Shown here one piece after another: positions 1 through 8,517 of a stretch of 32,249 nt of DNA. Each line of letters starts with the position of its first letter. The stretch's first letter is position 1. The translations under genes were made by a program, and so were the position numbers. A model generated the notes under the pieces. That model searched no databases, was not told the DNA's origin, and was given only the letters and a program-made list of their open reading frames with translations. Source of the DNA: Collinsella sp. (GTDB taxonomy: Bacteria; Actinomycetota; Coriobacteriia; Coriobacteriales; Coriobacteriaceae); contig JAHYYJ010000015.1 of the NCBI GenBank assembly GCA_019425015.1, forward strand, positions 1-32,249. Direction: 5' to 3'.

Positions 1-55
1 TATTTTCCGGTTCGACGAACAGCCGATCGTGTCAAATTTGGTCTAACAGAGCCTA

Positions 56-577
56 ATGATTAGCATGTTGCTGCTTTACATCATCTACCAGGAGCAGCTC
101 ATCTCGACCGACCCGTTGACTGGACTTAACAATCGCAACCGTTTTGAGACCTATATGCTGTCGCTCTTCTCAAATGTGGATCAGGCCGAAGATGTATATC
201 TGCTTATGATGGACGCCGACGGCTTTAAGCAGATTAACGATCGCTATGGGCATGTGGAGGGCGACCACGCTCTTCAGGTCATATCCGCTGCGCTCAAAGA
301 AGTCTGCTCGGCGTCTGGCGGCTTTATCGCACGTTATGGCGGCGATGAGTTCGTGGTGCTCCAAAAGGCGACGGTGGAGCAGGACATCATAAGCCTGTGT
401 GCGGCAATCAACGATGAGCTCGCACGTGCCGACGTGCCGTATCTGTTGCGGATGTCCATCGGCTACGCACGGGTCGGTGACGGTGTCGATACCTGGCAAG
501 ACTTGCTTCGCGCTGCCGATGCGGAGCTCTACCGCGTCAAGGCCGAGAAAAAGAAAGCCGGCGTCCAGATACGCTAG
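56..577 (+). CDS. GGDEF-domain diguanylate cyclase, C-terminal part (probably truncated)
   Basis: The frame encodes a GGDEF domain, which condenses two GTP into cyclic di-GMP. Visible features are the domain-entry motif TDPLTGLNNRNRF (about residues 20-32), a metal-binding MDADGFKQIND segment, and an intact RYGGDEF signature, so the active half-site looks functional. The inhibitory RxxD site expected just before the signature is absent. Residues 1-16 (MISMLLLYIIYQEQL) look like the end of a final transmembrane helix. The first ATG has no clear ribosome binding site. The same frame reads protein-like residues from base 2 up to a TAA at 44-46, so this is more likely the tail of a membrane-anchored cyclase cut by a stop codon than a complete 173-residue protein. 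No neighbouring gene suggests a partner. Confidence 0.75.
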   Translation: MISMLLLYIIYQEQLISTDPLTGLNNRNRFETYMLSLFSNVDQAEDVYLLMMDADGFKQINDRYGHVEGDHALQVISAALKEVCSASGGFIARYGGDEFVVLQKATVEQDIISLCAAINDELARADVPYLLRMSIGYARVGDGVDTWQDLLRAADAELYRVKAEKKKAGVQIR

Positions 578-585
578 AAAAAGGG

Positions 586-603
586 GCGCACGCTTGCGTG
601 CGT
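586..603. other. Small perfect hairpin after the GGDEF gene
   Basis: GCACGC at 588-593 pairs with GCGTGC at 596-601 around a TT loop, extended by a C-G pair. It lies just after the GGDEF stop, between convergent genes, but no T-run follows on either strand. It is at best a weak terminator. Confidence 0.3.
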
Positions 604-677
604 GGTGGCCTTCAGCTCACCGATGTACTCCATTAAACTAAAGTATGTGAATCTCTCTGCTAAATAAGGGCAGTTCG

Positions 678-1613
678 CTAGGCTTTTTTGGGTTTGTTGA
701 CGATGATGATGCCGCTGCAGACCAAGAGCAGGGCAACGATGACGGTAACGGGGCTCGTGCCGGCGCCCTCGCCAAGCAGCAGTGCGCTCAGCAGTACGCC
801 AAAGACCGGGTTCATAAACCCAAAGACCGAGACGCGGCTGACGGGGTTGACGGCAAGCAGGCGCGACCACAGCGAGTAGGCGACCGCGGAGATAAGCGCC
901 ATGTAGATGATGAGCACGATGGCGGGGACAATCGCCGTGGGGGAGAGCGCGCCACCCATCAAAAAGCCGATGGCGGTGAGGACCAGGCCGCCGACCAAGA
1001 ACTGCCACCCGGCAAGCAAGACGCCGTCGTGCTTGCGCGAGAAGATGCCGATCAGGCAGGTCGAAAGAGCACCCGCGACAGTGGAGGCTAGGATAAAGCC
1101 CTCGCCATCGAGCCTGAAGCCAAAGGTGCCATCTGCGCCCGAGAGGTTGACGAGCGCGACGCCGGCAAAGCCCAGCGCACAGCCAAGCACCTTGGCCGTA
1201 TTGAGCTTCTCGGTGTGAAATGCCAGGGCGGCAAAGAGGATTGCGAGGAAGTTGGCGCTGGCCTCGATGATGGAGCTCGACATGGCGCTGGCGCGCGAGA
1301 GGCCCAGATAGAAAAAGAAGTACTGCCCGATAGTCTGGAAGAGCGACAAGACAAAGATGGGCTTGATGTCGCGAGCCTGCGGAATGAGGGGGCGGCGTTG
1401 GGCCGCACTCATCCCAACGATAACCAGGGCGCCGGCAAGCGTGAAGCGCAAGCCCGCAAAGAGCAGCTGCGAGGCGCTATCGTGCGCCGGGATACCAAAG
1501 AGTGCGTAGCCGATCTTGATGCAGGGAAAGGCCGACCCCCAGAGCGCGCAACAAACAAGACAGCCCAGGATGAGTCCGGGCAGGGTGGCGAGATACGGCT
1601 TGCGGCTTTCCAT
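678..1613 (-). CDS. EamA/DMT-superfamily transporter
   Basis: A 311-residue polytopic membrane protein of the drug/metabolite transporter superfamily. It shows the two-fold EamA layout: about ten hydrophobic segments, a first half starting LIL-GCLVCCALWGSAFPCIKIGYAL, and a second half starting GFILASTVAGALSTCLIGIFSRK, ending in a short basic tail (NKPKKA). Members export amino acids, nucleotides or other small metabolites; the substrate cannot be read from the sequence. The start at 1613 is chosen because AGGAAGGA lies about 4 nt upstream on the minus strand. A longer open frame reaches 1655 but would run through the terminator hairpin of the gene upstream. It lies downstream of purL on the same strand but is separated from it by that terminator. 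Confidence 0.87.
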   Translation of the reverse strand: MESRKPYLATLPGLILGCLVCCALWGSAFPCIKIGYALFGIPAHDSASQLLFAGLRFTLAGALVIVGMSAAQRRPLIPQARDIKPIFVLSLFQTIGQYFFFYLGLSRASAMSSSIIEASANFLAILFAALAFHTEKLNTAKVLGCALGFAGVALVNLSGADGTFGFRLDGEGFILASTVAGALSTCLIGIFSRKHDGVLLAGWQFLVGGLVLTAIGFLMGGALSPTAIVPAIVLIIYMALISAVAYSLWSRLLAVNPVSRVSVFGFMNPVFGVLLSALLLGEGAGTSPVTVIVALLLVCSGIIIVNKPKKA

Positions 1614-1638
1614 GATGTCCTTCCTACATGCGCGAAGC

Positions 1639-1674
1639 AAAAAAGAACCCGCCACCGGGCGTGCCGGTGGCGGG
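1639..1674 (-). terminator. Rho-independent terminator of purL
   Basis: On the minus strand an 11-bp GC-rich perfect stem (1664-1674 with 1648-1658, loop 1659-1663) is followed by a T-rich tract (1639-1647). It sits just downstream of the purL stop at 1713 and upstream of the exporter start at 1613. Confidence 0.88.
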
Positions 1675-1712
1675 TGTTGTTACCCGAGGGGATTGTACCC
1701 GATGGGAAAGGT

Positions 1713-4700
1713 TTAGGCGAAGTAGGCTACGCCGCTCTCAAAGATCGGCATGAACTTGTCGCCGGGGACATGCTCGGGCACGTTGCGGTACAGATTGTCG
1801 CCGCGACGCTCGGCATGGCCCATCTTGCCCAGGACGCGGCCGTCGGGGCTCGTGATGCCCTCGATGGCGAGTGCGGAGCCGTTGGGGTTGACGGAAAGGT
1901 CCATGCTGGGCTTGCCGTCCTCGCCCACGTACTGCGTGGCGACCTGGCCGTTGGCGATCAGCTGGGCGAGCACCTCGTCGTTGGCGACAAAGCGGCCCTC
2001 GCCGTGGCTGATGGCGACGGTGTAGGGGTCGTCCAGGCTGCACTGCGACAGCCACGGGGACAGGTTGGACGAGATGCGGGTGCGCACCAGGCGGCTCTGA
2101 TGGCGACCGATGGTGTTGAACGTCAGCGTGGGCGCATCGGGCGTGGCGTCGACGATGTCACCGTAGGGCACCAGGCCGAGCTTGACCAGGGCCTGGAAGC
2201 CGTTGCAGATGCCCAGCATCAGGCCGTCGCGGGCCTTGAGCAGGTCGCGGACTGCCTCGGTGACCTCGGGAGCGCGGAAGAACGCCGTGATGAATTTGGC
2301 GGAGCCGTCGGGCTCGTCACCGCCCGAGAAGCCGCCGGGAATCATGACGATCTGGCTTGCACGGATGCGGCGGGCAAGCTCGTGGGTGCTCTCGGCGACG
2401 GCCTCGGGCGTGAGGTTGTTGATCACGAAGGTGTCGGCCTCGGCGCCGGCGGCGCGGAAGGCGCGGGCGCTGTCGTACTCGCAGTTGTTGCCGGGGAAGA
2501 CGGGGATAATCACGCGCGGGCGGGCGATCTTGGCGCCGCCGTACACGTGGATATCCTTGGCGCGGAAGTCGACGGTCTCGACCTCGGGCTGCTCGCCGGT
2601 GCTGCGGTAGGCAAAGACGCCCTCGATGCCGCTCTCCCAGGCCTCTTGGAGCTCGGAGAGCTCGATGACCTCGGAGCCGGTGTCGATGACATAACCCTCG
2701 ACGGTGGTGCCCAGTGGCTCGACGACAACGCCGTCGGCGACCTCGGGCAGCTCGGCATCCTCTGCGAGCTCGACGATAAAGCTGCCGTAGAGCGGGGTGA
2801 AGAGGCTCTCGATGTCCACGTCCTCGGCAAGCTCGATGCCGATCTGGTTACCGACGCACATCTTAAAGAGGCTCTCGGCGCCGCAGCCGTAGCCGGGCGT
2901 GGAGACGGCCAGGGCGTCGCCGGTAGCAGTGAGCGCCTCGACGGCGTCAAATGCGGCGAGCAGCTGCTGGGCATCGGGACGGTAATCCTCGCCGTAGGTG
3001 GCGGGGGCGATGCGGACGACGCGGTGCGTCAGGCCCTTGAACTCGGGCGAGACGGCACGAGCGGCGCGGCCCACGGCCACGGCGAAGCTGATGAGGGTCG
3101 GCGGAACGTTGAGCTCACCGGCCTCGTCCTCAAAGGAGCCGCTCATGGAGTCCTTGCCGCCGATGGCGCCGGCACCCAGATCGACCTGGGCCATAAGGGC
3201 ACCCAGGACGGCTGCCATGGGCTTGCCCCAACGCTCGGCCTCGGTGCGCAGGCGCTCGAAGTACTCCTGGAAGGAGAGGTAGGCGCGCTTGTGCTCAAAA
3301 CCGGCGGCCACGAGCTTGGCGATGGACTCGACCACGGACAGGTAGGCGCCCGCAAACTGGTCGGCCTCCATCAGGTAGGGGTTGAAGCCCCATGCCATGG
3401 CGCTCGCCGTGGTGGTCTCGCCGTCCACGGGGAACTTGGCGACCATGGCAGAGCTCGGGGTGAGCTGCGTCTTGCCGCCAAAGGGCATGAGCACGGTGGC
3501 GGCGCCGATGGTGGAGTCGAAGCGCTCGGAAAGGCCCTTGTTGGAGGCGACGTTGAGGTCGGTGACAAGCGAGGTCATGCGCTCGGCAAGCGTGGTGCCG
3601 GCCCAGCTAGGCTGCCACACGCTGCGGGCGCAGACGTGAGCCACCTGGTGCTTGGGTGCACCGTTGGAGTTGAGGAACTCGCGGGAGAGGTCGACGATGG
3701 CGACGCCGTTCCAGGCCATGCGCATGCGCGGTTCGGCGGTAACCTCGGCGATTACGGTCGCCTCCAGGTTCTCCTCGGCGGCGTAGCCCATGAACTCCTC
3801 GACGTCACCGTCGGCGACGGCGCAGGCCATACGCTCCTGGGACTCGGAAATAGCGAGCTCGGTGCCGTCCAGGCCGTCGTACTTCTTGGTCACGGTATCG
3901 AGGTCGACATACAGGCCGTCGGCAAGCTCGCCCACGGCAACCGAGACGCCGCCGGCGCCAAAGTCGTTGCAGCGCTTGATCAGACGGCAGGCGTCGCCGC
4001 GGCGGAACAGGCGCTGCAGCTTGCGCTCGACCGGGGCGTTGCCCTTCTGGACCTCGGCACCCGAGGTCTCGATCGACTCGGTGTTCTGGGTCTTGGAGGA
4101 GCCGGTGGCGCCGCCGATGCCGTCACGGCCGGTGCGGCCGCCCAGCAGGATGATTTTGTCGGTGGGGGCGGGGCACTCGCGACGCACGTGGTTTGCCGGG
4201 GTAGCGCCCACGACGGCGCCGACCTCCATGCGCTTGGCCACGTAGCCGGGGTGATAGAGTTCGTTGACCTGACCGGTGGCAAGGCCGATCTGGTTGCCGT
4301 AGCTGGAGTAGCCGGCGGCAGCGGTGGTTACGAGCTTGCGCTGCGGCAGCTTGCCCTCGAGCGTCTCGGAAACCGGGACGGTGGGGTCGCCGGCACCGGT
4401 GACGCGCATGGCCTGATACACATAGCTGCGGCCCGAGAGCGGGTCACGGATAGCGCCGCCCACGCAGGTGGCGGCACCGCCGAAGGGCTCGATCTCGGTG
4501 GGGTGATTGTGGGTCTCGTTCTTAAAGAGGAACAGCCAGTCCTGGTCCTCGCCATCGACATCGACCTTCACCTTGACGGTGCAGGCGTTGATCTCTTCGG
4601 ACTCATCGACATCGGTCATGACGCCGGTCTTCTTGAGATACTTGGCACCGATGGTGCCCATATCCATGAGGCAGACGGGCTTGGCGTCGCGACCGAGCTC

Positions 4701-5459
4701 GTGGCGCATCTCCATGTAGCGGTCGAAGGCTTGCTGCACCACGGCGTCGTCGATCGTCACGTCGTCCAGGACGGTGCCGAAGGTGGTGTGGCGGCAGTGG
4801 TCGGACCAGTAGGTGTCGATCACGCGGATCTCGGTGATGGTGGGGTCGCGATCCTCATCGCGGAAGTACTGCTGGCAGAAGGCGATGTCCGCCTCGTCCA
4901 TGGCGAGGCCGCGATCGGCGATAAAGGCGGCAAGGCCGGCCTCGTCGAGCTCACGGAAGCCGTCGAGCACCTCGACGGGCGCAGGCTCGGGGGTCTCCAT
5001 GTACAGCGTCTCGGGCAGGTCGAGCGAGGCGATGCGGGCCTCGACGGGGTTCACCACGTAGTGCTTGATGGCCTCGATGGCGGCCTCGTCCAGGGCGCCC
5101 GAGATCATATAGACCTTGGCGGAGCGCACGGCGGGGCGCTCGCCCTGGCTGATGAGCTGCACGCACTCGCTGGCGGAGTCGGCGCGCTGGTCAAACTGGC
5201 CAGGCAGGAATTCGACGGCAAAGACGGCGCCATCGCTTGCGGGGAGCTCGTCGTAGGTCACATCGACCTGGGGCTCGCTAAAGACGGTCGGCACGCAGGA
5301 GCGGAAAAGCTCCTCGTCGATGCCCTCGACGTCGTAGCGGTTGATGATCCTCAGGGCCTCGATGCCCTTGATGCCGAGAATCTCGGTCAGCTCGCCCTTG
5401 AGCTGCTGAGCCTCGACGTCGAACCCGGGTTTCTTCTCCACGTAGATACGAGAGACCAT
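1713..5459 (-). CDS. purL: Phosphoribosylformylglycinamidine synthase (single-chain PurL with glutaminase domain)
   Basis: Catalyses the ATP- and glutamine-dependent conversion of FGAR to FGAM, step four of purine synthesis, in the cytoplasm. At 1,248 residues it is the long single-chain type, not the split PurL/PurQ/PurS set. Synthase (AIRS-like) motifs include FLFKNETHNHPTEIEPFGGA, GRTGRDGIGGATGSS and AGAIGGKDSMSGSF. From about residue 980 a class I glutaminase domain follows: VFPGNNCEYD, PGGFSGGDEP, the nucleophile in GICNGFQ (Cys1085), and the His-Glu part in SHGEGRF. The start at 5459 gives MVSRIYVEKKPGF and has AGGAA just upstream. The extra frame up to 5567 reads non-protein-like sequence. 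No other pur gene is present, and the gene has its own terminator. An antisense frame spans almost the whole gene and is a GC-composition shadow. Confidence 0.96.
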   Translation of the reverse strand: MVSRIYVEKKPGFDVEAQQLKGELTEILGIKGIEALRIINRYDVEGIDEELFRSCVPTVFSEPQVDVTYDELPASDGAVFAVEFLPGQFDQRADSASECVQLISQGERPAVRSAKVYMISGALDEAAIEAIKHYVVNPVEARIASLDLPETLYMETPEPAPVEVLDGFRELDEAGLAAFIADRGLAMDEADIAFCQQYFRDEDRDPTITEIRVIDTYWSDHCRHTTFGTVLDDVTIDDAVVQQAFDRYMEMRHELGRDAKPVCLMDMGTIGAKYLKKTGVMTDVDESEEINACTVKVKVDVDGEDQDWLFLFKNETHNHPTEIEPFGGAATCVGGAIRDPLSGRSYVYQAMRVTGAGDPTVPVSETLEGKLPQRKLVTTAAAGYSSYGNQIGLATGQVNELYHPGYVAKRMEVGAVVGATPANHVRRECPAPTDKIILLGGRTGRDGIGGATGSSKTQNTESIETSGAEVQKGNAPVERKLQRLFRRGDACRLIKRCNDFGAGGVSVAVGELADGLYVDLDTVTKKYDGLDGTELAISESQERMACAVADGDVEEFMGYAAEENLEATVIAEVTAEPRMRMAWNGVAIVDLSREFLNSNGAPKHQVAHVCARSVWQPSWAGTTLAERMTSLVTDLNVASNKGLSERFDSTIGAATVLMPFGGKTQLTPSSAMVAKFPVDGETTTASAMAWGFNPYLMEADQFAGAYLSVVESIAKLVAAGFEHKRAYLSFQEYFERLRTEAERWGKPMAAVLGALMAQVDLGAGAIGGKDSMSGSFEDEAGELNVPPTLISFAVAVGRAARAVSPEFKGLTHRVVRIAPATYGEDYRPDAQQLLAAFDAVEALTATGDALAVSTPGYGCGAESLFKMCVGNQIGIELAEDVDIESLFTPLYGSFIVELAEDAELPEVADGVVVEPLGTTVEGYVIDTGSEVIELSELQEAWESGIEGVFAYRSTGEQPEVETVDFRAKDIHVYGGAKIARPRVIIPVFPGNNCEYDSARAFRAAGAEADTFVINNLTPEAVAESTHELARRIRASQIVMIPGGFSGGDEPDGSAKFITAFFRAPEVTEAVRDLLKARDGLMLGICNGFQALVKLGLVPYGDIVDATPDAPTLTFNTIGRHQSRLVRTRISSNLSPWLSQCSLDDPYTVAISHGEGRFVANDEVLAQLIANGQVATQYVGEDGKPSMDLSVNPNGSALAIEGITSPDGRVLGKMGHAERRGDNLYRNVPEHVPGDKFMPIFESGVAYFA

Positions 5460-5643
5460 TGGTTCCTGCCTTCCTGATCGGTTGGGCGTACGGTACGGTA
5501 TGCGGCAGCGGTCGGTTTGCGGGGCCTGCCCTGCGGTCGCCTTGAGCCACATGTTTGTAAACCTCACTATGATACGACAGCTCGCGGCGCGTAGAGGACG
5601 GCGAGGGTGCTACAGTGAAGCGCAAACAAGAGAAAGGCATCAC
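5460..5643. promoter_or_regulatory. Divergent intergenic region purL / antiporter
   Basis: This 184-base spacer separates two divergent genes and must carry both promoters. On the plus strand, TATGAT at 5568-5573 and TACAGT at 5611-5616 are possible -10 boxes, the latter with a very short leader. Neither has a good -35 at 17 nt. No clear riboswitch fold was found. Confidence 0.35.
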
Positions 5644-7206
5644 ATGGCATTCGTTTCGCTCGCCATCATCGCACTCGTGGCCTTTGCAAGCCCCTTCATC
5701 GCCTCGGCGATTCCTGGAAAACCCGTTCCCGAAACGGTCTTTTTGCTCGTGTTCGGCGCGGTGCTGGGCCCACATATGCTCGGCGTTATCCATGTAGATG
5801 CCGAGGTCTCGCTCGTGTCCGAGCTCGGCTTGGCATTTTTGTTCCTGCTTGCCGGCTTTGAGATCGATCCCAAGAACATCACGGGCGTCGAGGGGCGCTA
5901 CGGTATGGCCACGTGGGTTGTCACATTTTGTATCGCCTGGCTTGCCGTGCGCTTTACCCCGTGGTTCTCGGTCAGCCATTTCGACGGTATCGCCGTGACT
6001 CTCGCCTTGACCTCGACGGCGCTTGGAGCGCTCATGCCCATCTTGCGCGAGCGGTTGCTTGCCGGAACGCGCGTCGGCGATTCGATTCTCGCCTATGGTA
6101 CGTGGGGCGAGCTCGGCCCCGTGCTCGCCATGTCGGTACTGCTGTCTGCCCGTACGGGTATCGAGACGCTGCTGATCTTGGGCCTGTTTGCCGTGGTGTG
6201 CGTGCTGCTTGCCGTGGTCCCCAGCCGCTCCAAACGCGTCGGCAGCCGCTTCTTTGCGTTTGTCGAGGAGCGCGCCGATACCACGTCGCAGACCTTCGTG
6301 CGCCTGACGGTGCTTATTTTGGTCACGCTCGTGGCGTTCTCGGCCATCTTTAGCCTCGATATCGTGTTGGGCGCTTTTGCCGCCGGCTTCGTCCTGCGCT
6401 ATATCATCCCCGAGGGCAACCATACGCTCGAGACCAAGCTCGACGGCCTGGCCTACGGCTTTTTGATCCCGGTGTTCTTTACCGTGTCGGGTGCAAAGAT
6501 CGATCTGACGGCCGTGGTGTCGCGCCCCGGGCTGCTCGTGGGCTTTATCGTGGCGTTGTTGATTATTCGTGCCGTACCCATTCTTATTTCTATGAGTATT
6601 TGTCCTGCGACGCGCGATGTGTCGGCGTATGGTCGCATTACCGTGGCCCTGTACTGCACCACGGCGCTGCCGATCATCGTTGCCGTGACGAGCGTGGCCG
6701 TCAACGCGGGCGCGCTGTCGCAAGATATTGCGTCGGTCATGGTCGCTGCCGGCGCCATCACGGTGTTCTTGATGCCATTGCTCGCGCAGCTCTTCTACCG
6801 CGTGGTCGACGCCGCACCGGTCGCCGCCGTGGCAGAAGTTGCCGAGCACCCATCCGATGCGCTCGACATTCTGCGCGCTCACCACGACCTGGCGAGCTTG
6901 CTCGCGCGAGAGCACGCGCTGCTGACCTCGCATGGCCATGGTCGCGTATTCGAGGGCCTGCCTACGCTCGATACGATTGCCGAGCGTCTTTCCGCCGAGG
7001 CGGCGAGTGGCCACATCGATGCCCGCATCGTGGACGCGGCGCACCTGCTTGCCGACAAGACCTATGGAGACGAGGTCGACCCGTCCGAGCTGACTCCGCG
7101 CGAGCGTCGCCGCCTGGAGCGCGCCAAGCTCGCCGTGCGCGAATACCGCCGCCGCATGCTGGAGCTCTATGCGAGCGATGAAGCCCAGGACGACGACGGT
7201 AAGTAG
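5644..7206 (+). CDS. CPA2-family cation:proton antiporter
   Basis: A 520-residue membrane protein of the monovalent cation:proton antiporter-2 (Kef/NapA-like) family, exchanging Na+ or K+ for H+ across the cytoplasmic membrane. About 12 hydrophobic segments fill residues 1-395, with family-typical patches LLAGFEIDPK, ALTSTALGALMPILRE, GAFAAGFVLR and PVFFTVSGAKIDL. The last ~115 residues are charged and cytosolic, rich in Glu/Arg and probably helical (ERRRLERAKLAVREYRRRM). No Rossmann-type TrkA-N domain is seen, so it is not a full KefB/KefC. The start at 5644 has GAGAAAGG about 7 nt upstream; the open frame back to 5482 overlaps the divergent promoter region and lacks protein character. It appears monocistronic, followed by the hairpin array. 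Confidence 0.87.
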   Translation: MAFVSLAIIALVAFASPFIASAIPGKPVPETVFLLVFGAVLGPHMLGVIHVDAEVSLVSELGLAFLFLLAGFEIDPKNITGVEGRYGMATWVVTFCIAWLAVRFTPWFSVSHFDGIAVTLALTSTALGALMPILRERLLAGTRVGDSILAYGTWGELGPVLAMSVLLSARTGIETLLILGLFAVVCVLLAVVPSRSKRVGSRFFAFVEERADTTSQTFVRLTVLILVTLVAFSAIFSLDIVLGAFAAGFVLRYIIPEGNHTLETKLDGLAYGFLIPVFFTVSGAKIDLTAVVSRPGLLVGFIVALLIIRAVPILISMSICPATRDVSAYGRITVALYCTTALPIIVAVTSVAVNAGALSQDIASVMVAAGAITVFLMPLLAQLFYRVVDAAPVAAVAEVAEHPSDALDILRAHHDLASLLAREHALLTSHGHGRVFEGLPTLDTIAERLSAEAASGHIDARIVDAAHLLADKTYGDEVDPSELTPRERRRLERAKLAVREYRRRMLELYASDEAQDDDGK

Positions 7207-7220
7207 TCGATACTCTTTCG

Positions 7221-7453
7221 GGGAAGCCGCGTCCCGCTTTAAAGACCCGAAACGGGATGCAGTTTCCACATCGGCCCCCATCGGGAAACCACATCCCAGA
7301 ATGAACGCTCAGGGCGGGATGCAGTTTCCGCGAGAGACTCGTTGCGGAAAGCACATCCCAGAATCGGCGTTCAAAACGGGGCACACTTTCCGAAACATGG
7401 TCCTGAGGGAAGCTGCGTCTCGGTCTGGGCCGGAATTCTGGGACACGGCTTCC
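7221..7453. repeat. Tandem array of 62-nt hairpin repeats
   Basis: The block CGGGATGCAGTTTCC recurs with an exact 62-nt period: the GGG of each copy lies at 7254, 7316, 7378 and 7440. Between these, a near-complementary block GGAAACCACATCCC recurs, with its CCC at 7233, 7295, 7357 and, mutated to CTC, 7419. Each unit can fold as a ~14-bp hairpin with one or two mismatches, followed by a linker AGAAT..GCGTTCA. Copies at 7254 and 7316 are closest to each other; the outer copies are more diverged and the first and last are half units. The period is not a multiple of three and no gene crosses it. It fills the intergenic gap after the antiporter. Confidence 0.85.
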
Positions 7454-7469
7454 ACTTCAAACAGAAGAA

Positions 7470-7508
7470 GGCGCGCTGCCTGCGGTTGATGCAGACAGCG
7501 CGCCTTTT
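7470..7508. terminator. Bidirectional terminator between antiporter and SDR gene
   Basis: GGCGCGCTG (7470-7478) pairs perfectly with CAGCGCGCC (7496-7504), with an inner CTGC/GCAG extension. TTTT follows on the plus strand (7505-7508) and a TTCTTCT tract on the minus strand. It sits between convergent genes and can serve both. Confidence 0.8.
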
Positions 7509-7550
7509 GCGTTGAGCTCTGTTGAGGTTCGAAGCCGAAACTTTCGACCT

Positions 7551-8300
7551 TTAGGAGCGGGCTGCTCCGTCGACGGGGAGGATGGCGCCCGTGACATAGG
7601 AGGACATGTCGCTCGCCAGGAAAACGAAGGCGTTGGCAACGTCCTCGGGCTCGCCCATGCGACCCAGCGGAATAGTGGCGATGATGGGTTTGATAATCTC
7701 CTCGGGGAGGTTGGCGACCATATCGGTCTTGGTCACGCCGGGTGCGACGGCGTTGACGCGAATGCCCATGGGGGCGAGCTCGCGCGAGAGCGACTGGACC
7801 ATGCCGTTGACGGCAAACTTGGACGTGGGATAGCCGACGCCGGAGGGCTGACCGTACTTGGCGACCATCGAGCTCGTGGTGGTGATGGTGCCGCCGTGAC
7901 CGGCCTCGGTCATGATCTTGGCGGCAGCCTGGTGGCCGTTAAAGACGGCGACGACGTTAAGGTCTATGACCTTTGCAAACTCCTCGGCCGTGTAGTCCAA
8001 AAGGGGCGAGCGCTGGGAGATGCCGGCATTGTTGACGACCGTGTCCAGGCCGCCCATATCGGTGGCAGCTTGGGTAAAGGCCTCGGTTACGGCCTCGAGC
8101 GAGGTGAGGTCGCAGGAGCGGCCCCAGACCTTGGCCTCGGGATAGGCGGCCGCCAGCTTCTCAACGGCTGCGTCGGCAGTTTCCTGGCGCGAGCCAAAGA
8201 CGGTGACGGCGGCGCCCTCCTCGATAAAACGGCAGGCGATGGCATAGCCGATACCGCGCGTGCCTCCGGTGATGATTGCTTTCTTGCCCTCGAGCAACAT
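7551..8300 (-). CDS. Short-chain dehydrogenase/reductase (FabG-like)
   Basis: A 249-residue classical SDR that should oxidise or reduce a hydroxyl/keto substrate with NAD(P)(H). The Rossmann motif TGGTRGIG is at residues 11-18, NNAG at 90-93, and the catalytic set is Asn115, Ser144, Tyr157 and Lys161 (YPTSK). Arg38 after the second strand (GSRQE) suggests NADPH preference. The C-terminal PVDGA stretch is also typical. The start at 8300 is preceded by GAGAGGAAG; the frame extends to 8372 without protein character. It is most similar in style to 3-oxoacyl-ACP reductases, but no fatty-acid genes are adjacent. Gut actinobacterial SDRs of this size also include hydroxysteroid dehydrogenases, so the substrate is open. 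It has its own terminator on the 3' side. Confidence 0.86.
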   Translation of the reverse strand: MLLEGKKAIITGGTRGIGYAIACRFIEEGAAVTVFGSRQETADAAVEKLAAAYPEAKVWGRSCDLTSLEAVTEAFTQAATDMGGLDTVVNNAGISQRSPLLDYTAEEFAKVIDLNVVAVFNGHQAAAKIMTEAGHGGTITTTSSMVAKYGQPSGVGYPTSKFAVNGMVQSLSRELAPMGIRVNAVAPGVTKTDMVANLPEEIIKPIIATIPLGRMGEPEDVANAFVFLASDMSSYVTGAILPVDGAARS

Positions 8301-8451
8301 AGTGCTTCCTCTCATCGCGGGCGGACATTCGCAGCACAGCGTAGCGGTAGCCGGAATCGGCCGCGTTTGCATATCGGTGAACGGTAGCCCGCGTTACCGA
8401 TGAACGGCTCGTGCAAATGCCGCTTTGCCGCTGTGCTTAGAAGCCGGATAG

Positions 8452-8485
8452 AAAAGGGCTCCCGTCCCACATAGGACGGGAGCCC
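8452..8485 (-). terminator. Rho-independent terminator of hom
   Basis: A 12-bp perfect stem on the minus strand (8474-8485 with 8456-8467, six-base loop 8468-8473) is followed by TTTT (complement of 8452-8455). It lies 33 nt downstream of the hom stop. Confidence 0.9.
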
Positions 8486-8517
8486 CCCGAGGCACGTATT
8501 GTTAAGCGGGTGTTGGA

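Noticed and set aside
1215..5477. A 1,420-codon open frame antisense to purL
   Set aside because: It is glycine-, alanine-, aspartate- and leucine-rich with low-complexity runs and no domain pattern, as expected from the complement of GC-biased codons; purL on the other strand has all family motifs.
5278..7281. A 667-codon minus-strand frame across the purL start and antiporter
   Set aside because: It runs antisense through the antiporter and out of frame through the purL start; residues are compositionally biased and no start signal is seen.
7221..7453. CRISPR array
   Set aside because: The 62-nt units are repeated throughout including linkers, are self-complementary along their length, and there are no unique spacers or cas genes.
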